Assembly (NCBI GenBank): GCA_012520915.1
Contig: JAAYNJ010000010.1
Location: 1 to 64,000, forward strand
Length of the DNA: 64,000 nucleotides
Direction of reading: 5' to 3'
Source: Oscillospiraceae bacterium
Lineage (GTDB): Bacteria > Bacillota > Clostridia > Oscillospirales > Ruminococcaceae
The position numbers and the translations under genes are program-made. Of this stretch, positions 57,017 to 64,000 are shown piece by piece. The notes under the pieces are model-generated. The model was given only the letters and a program-made list of their open reading frames with translations, ran no database searches and was not told where the DNA came from. The stretch's first letter is position 1, and the number at the start of each line of letters is the position of its first letter.

Positions 57017-58201
57017 ATGAGCAGGATGAACGCGGCAAACAGGGATTACGCAAGCAGATTGCAGGAAATAGTCGCAGTCAAGAAGGTGGGAGACTACGAA
57101 AAAAGTTCCGTTTCCGATGCAATCGAAGAGATATTTTCGTGTTGCCAAGCGAATGAAATTTCTTTCAAGTCCTCCCGTGTGGTTATTAAGCCTAATCTTG
57201 TAATGAAATCGAAACCGGAAGAAGCGGTCGTTACCGATCCTTCGATAATTTCCGCAATAATCGATTACTTAATAAAAAAAGAAGTAAAAAGCATTGTTAT
57301 TTGTGACAGTCCCGGAGGACTGTATAATCGAAACCGGCTTAAATCCATCTATGAGGCTGCCGGTTATTTAAAATTCGAAAATGAAATTGTAAAGCTCAAC
57401 TATGATACCGAAAGTGAAGAAATCCCTTCCCCCAGCAGTAAGGTAAGCTGCTTTGACATTATCAAGCCGATACTTGAAGCGGATATTTTTATAAATGTTG
57501 CAAAACTGAAAACACATGCGATGGCGGGACTGACAGCTGCGGTTAAAAACAACTTCGGCACTGTACCGGGATTGCGAAAATCCGAGTTTCACTGCACTTT
57601 TCCCAAACGCATCGATTTCTGCGACATGTTGGTTGAACTATGCACCTTGGTATCCCCTGAAATCTCAATTGTAGACGGTGTTTTGGGGATGGAGGGAAAC
57701 GGACCGTCCGGCGGTATACCGAGAAAATTCGGAATAATAGCGGGAAGCAGAAATCCGTTTTTGCTCGACAGAGTACTTTGTGAGTATATGGGTATGAATG
57801 TCAAAGATGCCCTTACCGTCAAATCATCGATAGGAGCGGGTTTTTGCCCGAGAGAGGTTAAAGAAATAAATATAGAAGGGGATATTCGTTTTCCCGGCAA
57901 ATTCGTAAAAGATTTGATTATACCGGAAAGTGTAGAGTCGGACTTTTCCGTGAGGGTGCCGAAACCGTTTAGAAGTATTGCAAAAAAAGTACTTGATTCA
58001 TTGGCGGCCCGTCCGATAATTGACAGCAAAAAGTGCATTGGTTGCAGGATGTGTCATGAAATCTGCCCTGCGAAAGTAATTTCAATGGTTGACAAAAAGG
58101 CGGTAATTGATAAAAAAGAGTGTATTCGCTGTTTTTGCTGTCATGAAGTTTGCCCTGAAAGAGCTATAGATATAAAACGAAGCTTCTTTTGGAGGATTTG
58201 A
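57017..58201 (+). CDS. DUF362 protein with 2x[4Fe-4S] ferredoxin domain
   Basis: 394 residues. DUF362 domain (about 20-300) with VVIKPNLVMKS, SIVICDSPGG, LKTHAMAGLTAAVKN; then a ferredoxin domain (CIGCRMCHEICPAKV and CIRCFCCHEVCPERA) at about 337-385. Electron transfer between the clusters and an unknown DUF362 substrate is inferred. One base between it and the aminotransferase; its TGA overlaps the ispE start. Confidence 0.93.
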   Translation: MSRMNAANRDYASRLQEIVAVKKVGDYEKSSVSDAIEEIFSCCQANEISFKSSRVVIKPNLVMKSKPEEAVVTDPSIISAIIDYLIKKEVKSIVICDSPGGLYNRNRLKSIYEAAGYLKFENEIVKLNYDTESEEIPSPSSKVSCFDIIKPILEADIFINVAKLKTHAMAGLTAAVKNNFGTVPGLRKSEFHCTFPKRIDFCDMLVELCTLVSPEISIVDGVLGMEGNGPSGGIPRKFGIIAGSRNPFLLDRVLCEYMGMNVKDALTVKSSIGAGFCPREVKEINIEGDIRFPGKFVKDLIIPESVESDFSVRVPKPFRSIAKKVLDSLAARPIIDSKKCIGCRMCHEICPAKVISMVDKKAVIDKKECIRCFCCHEVCPERAIDIKRSFFWRI

Positions 58202-59073
58202 TGAATACCATAGAGGTCAAATGTCGCGCAAAACTTAACCTTTCTCTTGATATAATCGGTATAAGGGAAGACGGATATCATCTCATGGATATGGTCATGC
58301 AGTCCGTTGATTTGGCGGATACGTTGTTTTTTAAAAAAACTGACAAAAACGAAATTGAGATAGTTTCCGCCACAGGTGATGTTCCTGAGAATGAGGATAA
58401 CCTTGTATACAGAGCAGCGAAACTTCTCAAAGAGAGATATAAAATAGCCGACGGAGTAAAAATTGAAATCCAAAAGAGGATCCCTCTAAACTCGGGATTG
58501 GGCGGAGGGTCGGCTGATGCTGCAGGGACAATTGTTTCTTTGGCAAAACTTTGGGAAATAGATGTTCAAGAAGATGTTCTCTTTGAGATCGGACTAATGC
58601 TTGGAGCGGATATTCCTTTTTGTATGCGGGGAGGAACGGCCAGAGTCGGCGGCATAGGAGAAAGAATTAATAATTTGAAACCGCTGGTAAATATCCCGAC
58701 CGTCATCTTGATGCCGTCAACCGGCATATCCACACGGGAAGCATTTAAACGCATTGACCGCTTGAGAGACTATGACAGACCGAATACGGAAATTCTTATT
58801 TCGGCAATTGAATCGAAAAATATTAAGGTAATTTCAAATAACCTCATTAATGTTTTTAAAACTTCCGGACTGTCTCCGCAGTCTGACAGACCGATAGAGC
58901 TTTTAATAAACCACGGAGCAATGGGTGCTTCAATGAGCGGTTCGGGATCCGCGGTTTTCGGGATTTTTGATTCGAAAGAATCTGCATTATCTGCACTGAG
59001 ACGGGTAGAGGACAAGTATGTGGGTTTTTTGACTCGCTTTGTGGACTCGGGACTTTCGCTGAAGATTAAATGA
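58201..59073 (+). CDS. ispE: 4-diphosphocytidyl-2-C-methyl-D-erythritol kinase
   Basis: 290 residues from ATG 58201, overlapping the previous stop as TGATG with GGAGG just upstream. GHMP fold: AKLNLSLDIIG, the ATP loop PLNSGLGGGSADAAG, and a C-terminal MSGSGSAVFG. Fourth step of the MEP isoprenoid pathway, which feeds undecaprenyl carrier for the wall and glycan genes here. Confidence 0.97.
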   Translation: MNTIEVKCRAKLNLSLDIIGIREDGYHLMDMVMQSVDLADTLFFKKTDKNEIEIVSATGDVPENEDNLVYRAAKLLKERYKIADGVKIEIQKRIPLNSGLGGGSADAAGTIVSLAKLWEIDVQEDVLFEIGLMLGADIPFCMRGGTARVGGIGERINNLKPLVNIPTVILMPSTGISTREAFKRIDRLRDYDRPNTEILISAIESKNIKVISNNLINVFKTSGLSPQSDRPIELLINHGAMGASMSGSGSAVFGIFDSKESALSALRRVEDKYVGFLTRFVDSGLSLKIK

Positions 59074-59083
59074 GCATAGATAT

Positions 59084-59120
59084 AAAAAGGATGCGGGGAA
59101 AGCACCCCGCATCCTTTTTT
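59084..59120 (+). terminator. Terminator after ispE
   Basis: 15-bp perfect stem (59084-59098 with 59105-59119) and a T-run. Confidence 0.93.
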
Positions 59121-59258
59121 ATTCAACAAATAATATAAAATACCGTATTTTATTACACTGTTTCACTGTACAAACAAAGGGACACCCTCTTGTGTAGTAT
59201 TGTATTGACACTGATAGTAATTTCATAACGAAATACATAGTTATGCAGGAAGGAAAAA

Positions 59259-59441
59259 ATGAAAAAGCATAAATGGATTATGGTTTTGATATCGGTCTTG
59301 ACCGGAGTCAATGAGATTGATTTTCATTTGGACTATGGGGATGAAGGCTACGACGATTATTTTTGGGACACACCTGACGGCTATAAGGAAAAAGTGAAAT
59401 GTATTCCTTATAAAAAAGTTATCGACAGAGATGCCGTGTGA
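59259..59441 (+). CDS. Small protein of 60 residues, function unknown
   Basis: Preceded by AGGAAGG and, further up, TTGACA at 59205-59210 without a clear -10. A basic start and hydrophobic stretch (about 5-16) are followed by an Asp/Tyr-rich acidic tail. Ends one base from the convergent WYL gene. No homologue recognised; a chance ORF is possible. Confidence 0.4.
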   Translation: MKKHKWIMVLISVLTGVNEIDFHLDYGDEGYDDYFWDTPDGYKEKVKCIPYKKVIDRDAV

Positions 59442-60437
59442 TTATTTTGTTTCCACATAGCTTTTAGCAACAGCCGAAATTGCGTTTAAAAATTCGTCCG
59501 ATAAACTTTTAGGTTCCAGTATCTTTGCCTTATCCCCCAGCATAAATATCCAGCCGAAGAATGCCGGACTTACTTCGATGTCTATCGAGATAATAAAGTG
59601 TTCATCTCCCTCCGGATAGATGAAAACATCAGATCCGAACCTGTCAATGACAAGTGTTGAAAGCGAGTTGTCAAACTCGATTTTGACATTTTGCACATCC
59701 CCGGCGAACATTGAAAACTGAGATTTCTGATGTATTGCCGGATCAAAATTTGAAGTTTCGTCATTTGATATTCTGTCTTCGTTCGAAAGACTCACCCCGC
59801 TCATTCTATCGACACGATAGTTTACAATCATACTTCTTCTGTCGCAAAAAGCGGTAAGATAATAGTTTTCGTCCGAGTAAATTAACGCCAAAGGACTGAC
59901 GGAATATGTTTCGCCCTTCCTTCTAAAAACCTTTTTTCTTTCTCTGTCATATTCAAAATATTTAAAGTTCAGCTTTTTGTTTTTAGCGATAGCAGTGTGA
60001 ATGGAATCGACGTTGTAGTAAATGCTTTCGTTCATCGTCTTGACTCTCTTTTCGACATACACCTGTCTCCGCAGTTCTCTCGCTTCATATTTGCTTGTAA
60101 GTTTTTCGAGTTTGGATATCAAGTCCAAACTCTTTTTTCTTGTTATAAATTTACTCGAACTGACCGAATCAACCAGAAGTTTAAGCTCAGGAAGCTGAAA
60201 TTCCCTCGAAACAAGTTTATATGTGGTTTTTGTTCCTTTCTCGGTTATGATATCCATACCGAAATCGCGAAGGAGTGCAATGTCCGAATATATAGACTTT
60301 CTTTCTGCGGGAATGCCTTTTTTTGCAAGATATTCGATTATCTGTTTGAGCTCAACACCGTTTTGCTCGTCGGTTAATTTTTCAAACATCTCTTTAAGGA
60401 CTAAAAGTTTCAGTCTATGTGATGAATATCTCGCCAT
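59442..60437 (-). CDS. WYL-domain transcriptional regulator
   Basis: 331 residues. N-terminal winged helix (about 5-70: YLAKKGIPAERKSIYSDIALL) and a WYL domain (about 150-235; SPLALIYSDENYYLTAFCD), then the WCX extension. WYL regulators sense nucleic acid or nucleotide ligands. A divergent gene lies beyond a 170-bp region with an inverted repeat. GGAGG before the ATG. Confidence 0.92.
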   Translation of the reverse strand: MARYSSHRLKLLVLKEMFEKLTDEQNGVELKQIIEYLAKKGIPAERKSIYSDIALLRDFGMDIITEKGTKTTYKLVSREFQLPELKLLVDSVSSSKFITRKKSLDLISKLEKLTSKYEARELRRQVYVEKRVKTMNESIYYNVDSIHTAIAKNKKLNFKYFEYDRERKKVFRRKGETYSVSPLALIYSDENYYLTAFCDRRSMIVNYRVDRMSGVSLSNEDRISNDETSNFDPAIHQKSQFSMFAGDVQNVKIEFDNSLSTLVIDRFGSDVFIYPEGDEHFIISIDIEVSPAFFGWIFMLGDKAKILEPKSLSDEFLNAISAVAKSYVETK

Positions 60438-60483
60438 ATATTCCTCCTGATATTTTTAAAAGATATATTAATGATATTAATTC

Positions 60484-60519
60484 AGTGACAGTCATTAATC
60501 AAATAAAATGACAATGTCT
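60484..60519. repeat. Imperfect inverted repeat, possible WYL operator
   Basis: AGTGACAGTCATT (60484-60496) faces AATGACAATGTCT (60507-60519) across 10 nt, with matches broken at a few positions. It is between the divergent WYL regulator and the PHP-like gene. Confidence 0.4.
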
Positions 60520-60607
60520 GCGATACCTTGTTGATAAATCAAAAGGTATTTGATATATTTACTTAACAAAATTAAATATTTTCGAAATTTTACTTTAAGG
60601 AGTTTTA

Positions 60608-63058
60608 ATGAGTAACGAGGGCAACCGTTCCGACGAGAAGGATAAAAAAATTATTTTTCGTGCGGAACAAGGGGATGAAAAAACCTTAGACAATAAAAAA
60701 GCCGAGTCAAGGCAAATAGAAAAGAAACCTAAAAGAGATTCGCATCAAACCGGACGAAAAAACAGGAAGAAAAAGAAAAGAAGAAGGAGCAGGGGCATAA
60801 TTGCGGTTCTGCTGATAGCTTTGTTTCTTCTTTTGTCTGTTGCAGGTGTTTTTGTAGCGTATATGTATGGTACATACAACTACTTTTTAGAATCCGATGA
60901 GCTGCTTAAAAATACCGTATCTAACAGTTATGAAGTGGGAGATGAGGAAAAACTCGTTGAGTATCTGAAACATCCGGCTCTGCGAGAGGGAGACACAATC
61001 AAAGTCACTTCTCATCTGAATGTGGATGTCGAAGATAAGCTTGGCGGATTTTTGTCGATGGGTCTCATAAACTTTGACTGTTCTTCCGGAAGCTTAACTT
61101 TGAGCGGCGGAACAGTGATTATGGCAAGCGGCAGAGATGAAGAAATCACGATGGATGGAGTCTCTATTGATAATGTTAATTTGTATATAGAGGCGCCTTT
61201 CGTTGATTTAATGTGGAATACCGCACCCGCGTCGGACAATATTAATGTAAGAACTCTGAACGGAAGCAGCCATCTCAATCAATTATCAATTCCCGCTGTA
61301 GGAGCGAAAATGAAGCTCCCCATGACGCTGCAGAATATCAGCGGTTCCGTTCAGAAAGACATTCAGGTTAAGTTGATGTCGCCGAGCTTTTTGTTTGTAG
61401 ACGGGGACAGTATTACGGTTTCGCTTGAAGCGGGGGAATCTAAAGCTTATGAATTTGATGTAATCGCAATAGAAGGCGGTCGCGTCAATGCGTATGCTGT
61501 AGGTCTTGACTCCAACGGCAATGAAGTTGTTAACGGAAAGAGCGATTATCTTGATATATTGGGCGGCGGATTTTATTCAGGTGATCCGCACACGCATACA
61601 GTAGAGAGCTTTACTCCGAGATACAATGAATCATCGGTTGAAAAAAATGTCCAGTTCGCATCGCAAAAAGGACACAGTTTCATTTTTAGCGTCGAGAATG
61701 ACGATTATGGAAAAAAACTTGATCAAAGCGAAGTAGACGCAATAACAGGAAGCCCGGGCACTTTTCTCCAGCTTTCCGCATTGGAAGTTGGAGGGAAAAA
61801 GAGCGACTTGAGACATCTTCTTGCATTTAATTACTATGGAGAGATACCCGACTCGCATTACTATGTCGATCCTTTCGGCTCGAGACTCGTTTCGGATTCG
61901 CTTTACGAGATTGTATTCAATGAAGTAAATCCGGGAGAGGCGTTTGTCTATGTTCCACACCCCTTCGGTTTAGGTGTCCCCATGGAGTCCGCAATCAAAA
62001 ACGTAACATCTCTGAACTATGTGCAGGGAATGGAAATATTGGAATCAAGTACTTATAGTGATTGGACCGAATACGATGTCGGAAGAATCATTTGGGACAG
62101 TCTCAACACCGGAAACAGAAACGGAAGAGCCGTAGGCTTTGACGGAAGATTCAATAAAATTTTCGGAATCGGAGCAAGCAACAATCTTGACAGCGAACAT
62201 GCCGGATCAAGGTATACAAAAGGTTATATGGACTATCTTTCCGAAGACAATATTTACAGTATGCTCAGAGATACGGGCAATATGTTTATCAGCAATGGTC
62301 CCGAACTCAGATTTACGCTTGGGAATATTCCGATGGGCGGTGATTTAAGAGTAAATCCGGGAGAAGAGATCAATGCAGAGATTTACGTGCATTCTGAAAA
62401 CCCGATAACCGAAATCAAACTCATGAGATATGAGATTAACGGTAAAGTGGAAAAACAGAATCCTTTTATGGATTTGGAAGAATACTTTGAAGGACAGAAT
62501 GTATATTCATTCCACGCTGTAATTCCCATAGTCCCCGCAGTTGATGAAAGCGGAGCGGTTATTGATCAGTTTTACCGTGTCGAAGTATATACCGAAAGCG
62601 CATATTATTATGACGGGGAAAGAGTCGGAGAGAATAGAGAGATAGTTGACAGAGGAATAGCCCTGTCAAACCCGATTTGGGTTGCAGGAACCGATATGGG
62701 AAGCAACGATACATCGATTATTGATATCGGATACGAAGAGAGTCCTCCTGTCGGTATTTTCGGCTTGGATATTGATCTTTCGTTTTTGAACGATTACGTG
62801 AAGGATGCAACGGAGTCATTTTTTGACAAAGAGATCTTTGTAGCGAAGTTGTCTGAATCCGATAACGGAAGCATATATGTAGAAAAGGGCGATGCCTTTG
62901 CAATAAAGGGATTAAAGGTAGAGGTAAAGGACAACCAAATCTACACGATAAATTACCATAAATATAACTCCGAAGTGATGGCGGATAAAATTACCATATC
63001 GGTGACATCGGATAACAGATCAAAGACATTCACAGAAACGATATATATCGTTAGTTAA
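60608..63058 (+). CDS. Membrane-anchored PHP-domain-like protein (CehA/McbA-like)
   Basis: 816 residues: a charged, Lys-rich cytosolic N-terminus (about 1-60), one membrane helix (about 61-84), an extracytoplasmic beta-rich region (about 90-320), a PHP-like domain (about 320-600) and C-terminal Ig-like strands. The PHP metal motif GDPHTHT (H328, H330) is present, with later HLLAFN, VPHPFGLG and DSEHAG. The usual D-H-N of motif II reads E-N-D here (SVENDD), so catalysis is uncertain. AAGGAG before the ATG. Confidence 0.7.
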   Translation: MSNEGNRSDEKDKKIIFRAEQGDEKTLDNKKAESRQIEKKPKRDSHQTGRKNRKKKKRRRSRGIIAVLLIALFLLLSVAGVFVAYMYGTYNYFLESDELLKNTVSNSYEVGDEEKLVEYLKHPALREGDTIKVTSHLNVDVEDKLGGFLSMGLINFDCSSGSLTLSGGTVIMASGRDEEITMDGVSIDNVNLYIEAPFVDLMWNTAPASDNINVRTLNGSSHLNQLSIPAVGAKMKLPMTLQNISGSVQKDIQVKLMSPSFLFVDGDSITVSLEAGESKAYEFDVIAIEGGRVNAYAVGLDSNGNEVVNGKSDYLDILGGGFYSGDPHTHTVESFTPRYNESSVEKNVQFASQKGHSFIFSVENDDYGKKLDQSEVDAITGSPGTFLQLSALEVGGKKSDLRHLLAFNYYGEIPDSHYYVDPFGSRLVSDSLYEIVFNEVNPGEAFVYVPHPFGLGVPMESAIKNVTSLNYVQGMEILESSTYSDWTEYDVGRIIWDSLNTGNRNGRAVGFDGRFNKIFGIGASNNLDSEHAGSRYTKGYMDYLSEDNIYSMLRDTGNMFISNGPELRFTLGNIPMGGDLRVNPGEEINAEIYVHSENPITEIKLMRYEINGKVEKQNPFMDLEEYFEGQNVYSFHAVIPIVPAVDESGAVIDQFYRVEVYTESAYYYDGERVGENREIVDRGIALSNPIWVAGTDMGSNDTSIIDIGYEESPPVGIFGLDIDLSFLNDYVKDATESFFDKEIFVAKLSESDNGSIYVEKGDAFAIKGLKVEVKDNQIYTINYHKYNSEVMADKITISVTSDNRSKTFTETIYIVS

Positions 63059-63070
63059 TAGTTCCATGTA

Positions 63071-63107
63071 AAAAAGCGTCGGTTTTTTTAGACCGACGCT
63101 TTTTTTA
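63071..63107. terminator. Bidirectional terminator between the PHP-like gene and tatD
   Basis: 13-bp stem (63071-63083 with 63092-63104) with A- and T-runs on both sides. Confidence 0.9.
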
Positions 63108-63108
63108 T

Positions 63109-63876
63109 TTAAAAATTAAATAGCCTGCAGGCGTTTTCCGCTGCAATATCTACTATTTGTTTTGGAGAATAGTCACCTCTAATCTCTGCAATTTTTTCCG
63201 CCGCAACGGATATCATGTCGGATGTGCATATCCTGCCCCTCAAATTGTATGGAGGAAGATATGGAGCGTCTGTCTCCAACAACAAGTATTCTATTGGTAT
63301 GGACTTAACCGATTCAATTTCGTTTTTAGAATCCGGATAGGTTACGGCGCAACCGAAACCGAGATATACTCCCAAATCAGTGAGTTTCCGGGCGAGCTCG
63401 GCGTCTCCGGAATACCTGTGAACTACTGCTTTAGGTTTGAATATTTCCAACGCTTTAAGTATATCTTCATGGGCATCTCTGTCATGGACTACCAGCGGCA
63501 GAGAATGATTCAAAGAAAGTCTTATCTGTTCGTAAAAGACTTCAAGCTGTATTTCGCGCGGACTGTTGTCGTAAAAATAGTCCAGACCCGTTTCTCCGAC
63601 CGCAACTACTTTAGGTGTTTTCAGAAGATCTTCCAGTGAGTCCCGCCAGCCGTCAGATAGGTTATCGGCATCATGCGGATGCACCCCGACCGCTGCGAAC
63701 ACGAAATCATATATTTGTGACAATTCTACTGAAAAATACGAAGATTCGACAGAACTTGAACAGTTGACAATGCCCCTGACACCGAGGGCTTCGAGTGAAC
63801 TCAGTGTGGCATGGCGAATGAAGTCAAACTTTTCGTCATCGTAATGTGCATGAGTATCTATAATTCCTTCTATCAT
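63109..63876 (-). CDS. tatD: TatD-family metal-dependent DNase
   Basis: 255 residues. IDTHAHYDDEKF, GVHPHDAD, AVGETGLDYF, VVHDRDAHEDI, VVHRYSGD and LLETDAPYLPP carry all metal ligands of the TIM-barrel. Members are 3'-5' exonucleases for DNA repair or RNA. It directly follows metG, the common order metG-tatD in Firmicutes. Confidence 0.96.
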   Translation of the reverse strand: MIEGIIDTHAHYDDEKFDFIRHATLSSLEALGVRGIVNCSSSVESSYFSVELSQIYDFVFAAVGVHPHDADNLSDGWRDSLEDLLKTPKVVAVGETGLDYFYDNSPREIQLEVFYEQIRLSLNHSLPLVVHDRDAHEDILKALEIFKPKAVVHRYSGDAELARKLTDLGVYLGFGCAVTYPDSKNEIESVKSIPIEYLLLETDAPYLPPYNLRGRICTSDMISVAAEKIAEIRGDYSPKQIVDIAAENACRLFNF

Positions 63877-63908
63877 TAAAATCTCCGAAAATCGATAGAT
63901 GTTTGATT

Positions 63909-64000
63909 TTATCTAATCCTGGAACCTTCGCTTACCTTGTCATCCAAAAAGAGAAGGACGGCTTTTTCGTTGTCGTCGCTTGAAAGCAGCATACCTTCAC
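63909..64000 (-). CDS. metG: 3' end of methionyl-tRNA synthetase (rest outside window)
   Basis: The minus-strand frame to the TAA at 63909-63911 reads EGMLLSSDD ... VSEGSRIR, the end of the C-terminal tRNA-binding (OB) domain of the long MetRS type. tatD follows as usual. Only about 29 residues are seen, so the call rests on this motif plus gene order. Confidence 0.8.
   Translation of the reverse strand, partial: EGMLLSSDDNEKAVLLFLDDKVSEGSRIR

Overview
The window is bacterial and fits a strictly anaerobic, fermentative member of the Firmicutes, most likely class Clostridia. The support is the heat-shock order hrcA-grpE-dnaK-dnaJ-prmA behind a perfect CIRCE operator, a one-chain pyruvate:ferredoxin oxidoreductase, acetate kinase, rubrerythrin, a LexA gene with a Bacillus/Clostridium-type SOS box, and strong GGAGG ribosome binding sites with several TTG, GTG and even ATT starts. 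Genus cannot be read from the sequence alone.

Bases 1 to about 5741 are the right end of a prophage or phage-derived element. It is AT-rich and all on the + strand. It holds coiled-coil proteins, a gp10-like neck protein, an SPP1 gp7-like minor head protein, a DEDDh exonuclease with a BRCT domain and a sigma-region-4-like late regulator. It ends at a copy of the 3' end of a tRNA gene (5721-5741) followed at once by a perfect terminator. This is the expected right attachment site of an element inserted in a tRNA gene; integrase, terminase and portal would lie left of the window.

From 5.9 kb on the DNA is chromosomal. 5.9-11.8 kb: an FRM2-like nitroreductase, a GtrA remnant, an FHA-SEDS cell-wall polymerase fused in one chain, its partner transpeptidase, and a DUF1846 protein. 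11.8-18.8 kb, minus strand: an apparent operon proB-proA-membrane protein-GT-C glycosyltransferase-GT2 glycosyltransferase-DUF2974 lipase-like protein. 19-25.8 kb: an orphan PseA/WbpG-like N-acetyl sugar amidotransferase, a metallophosphoesterase, rpsT (which appears to start at ATT), lepA, an MFS exporter and hemW. 25.9-31.7 kb: the CIRCE heat-shock operon. 31.8-36 kb: mtnN, ychF and an OmpR-type two-component pair with a terminator between regulator and kinase.

36.2-39.1 kb holds rpe followed by three overlapping genes homologous to RnfD, RnfE and RnfA in that order. RnfC, RnfG and RnfB are absent, all four cysteines that hold the intramembrane [2Fe-2S] cluster in RnfA/RnfE are replaced, and the RnfD flavinylation motif is broken. 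This redox-silent-looking Rnf core is the best candidate here for an undescribed system.

39.2-50.9 kb: rubrerythrin, PFOR, an MBOAT/SGNH O-acylation pair, lexA, a hexapeptide acetyltransferase, and a minus-strand operon tmcAL-tsaE-tsaB-rpiB. 51-59 kb: ackA, a minus-strand trio (esterase, condensation-fold acetyltransferase, DUF6320 zinc-ribbon membrane protein), then Lrp-aminotransferase-DUF362 ferredoxin-ispE. 59-64 kb: a small ORF, a WYL regulator, a large membrane-anchored PHP-like protein, tatD, and the 3' end of metG running off the window.
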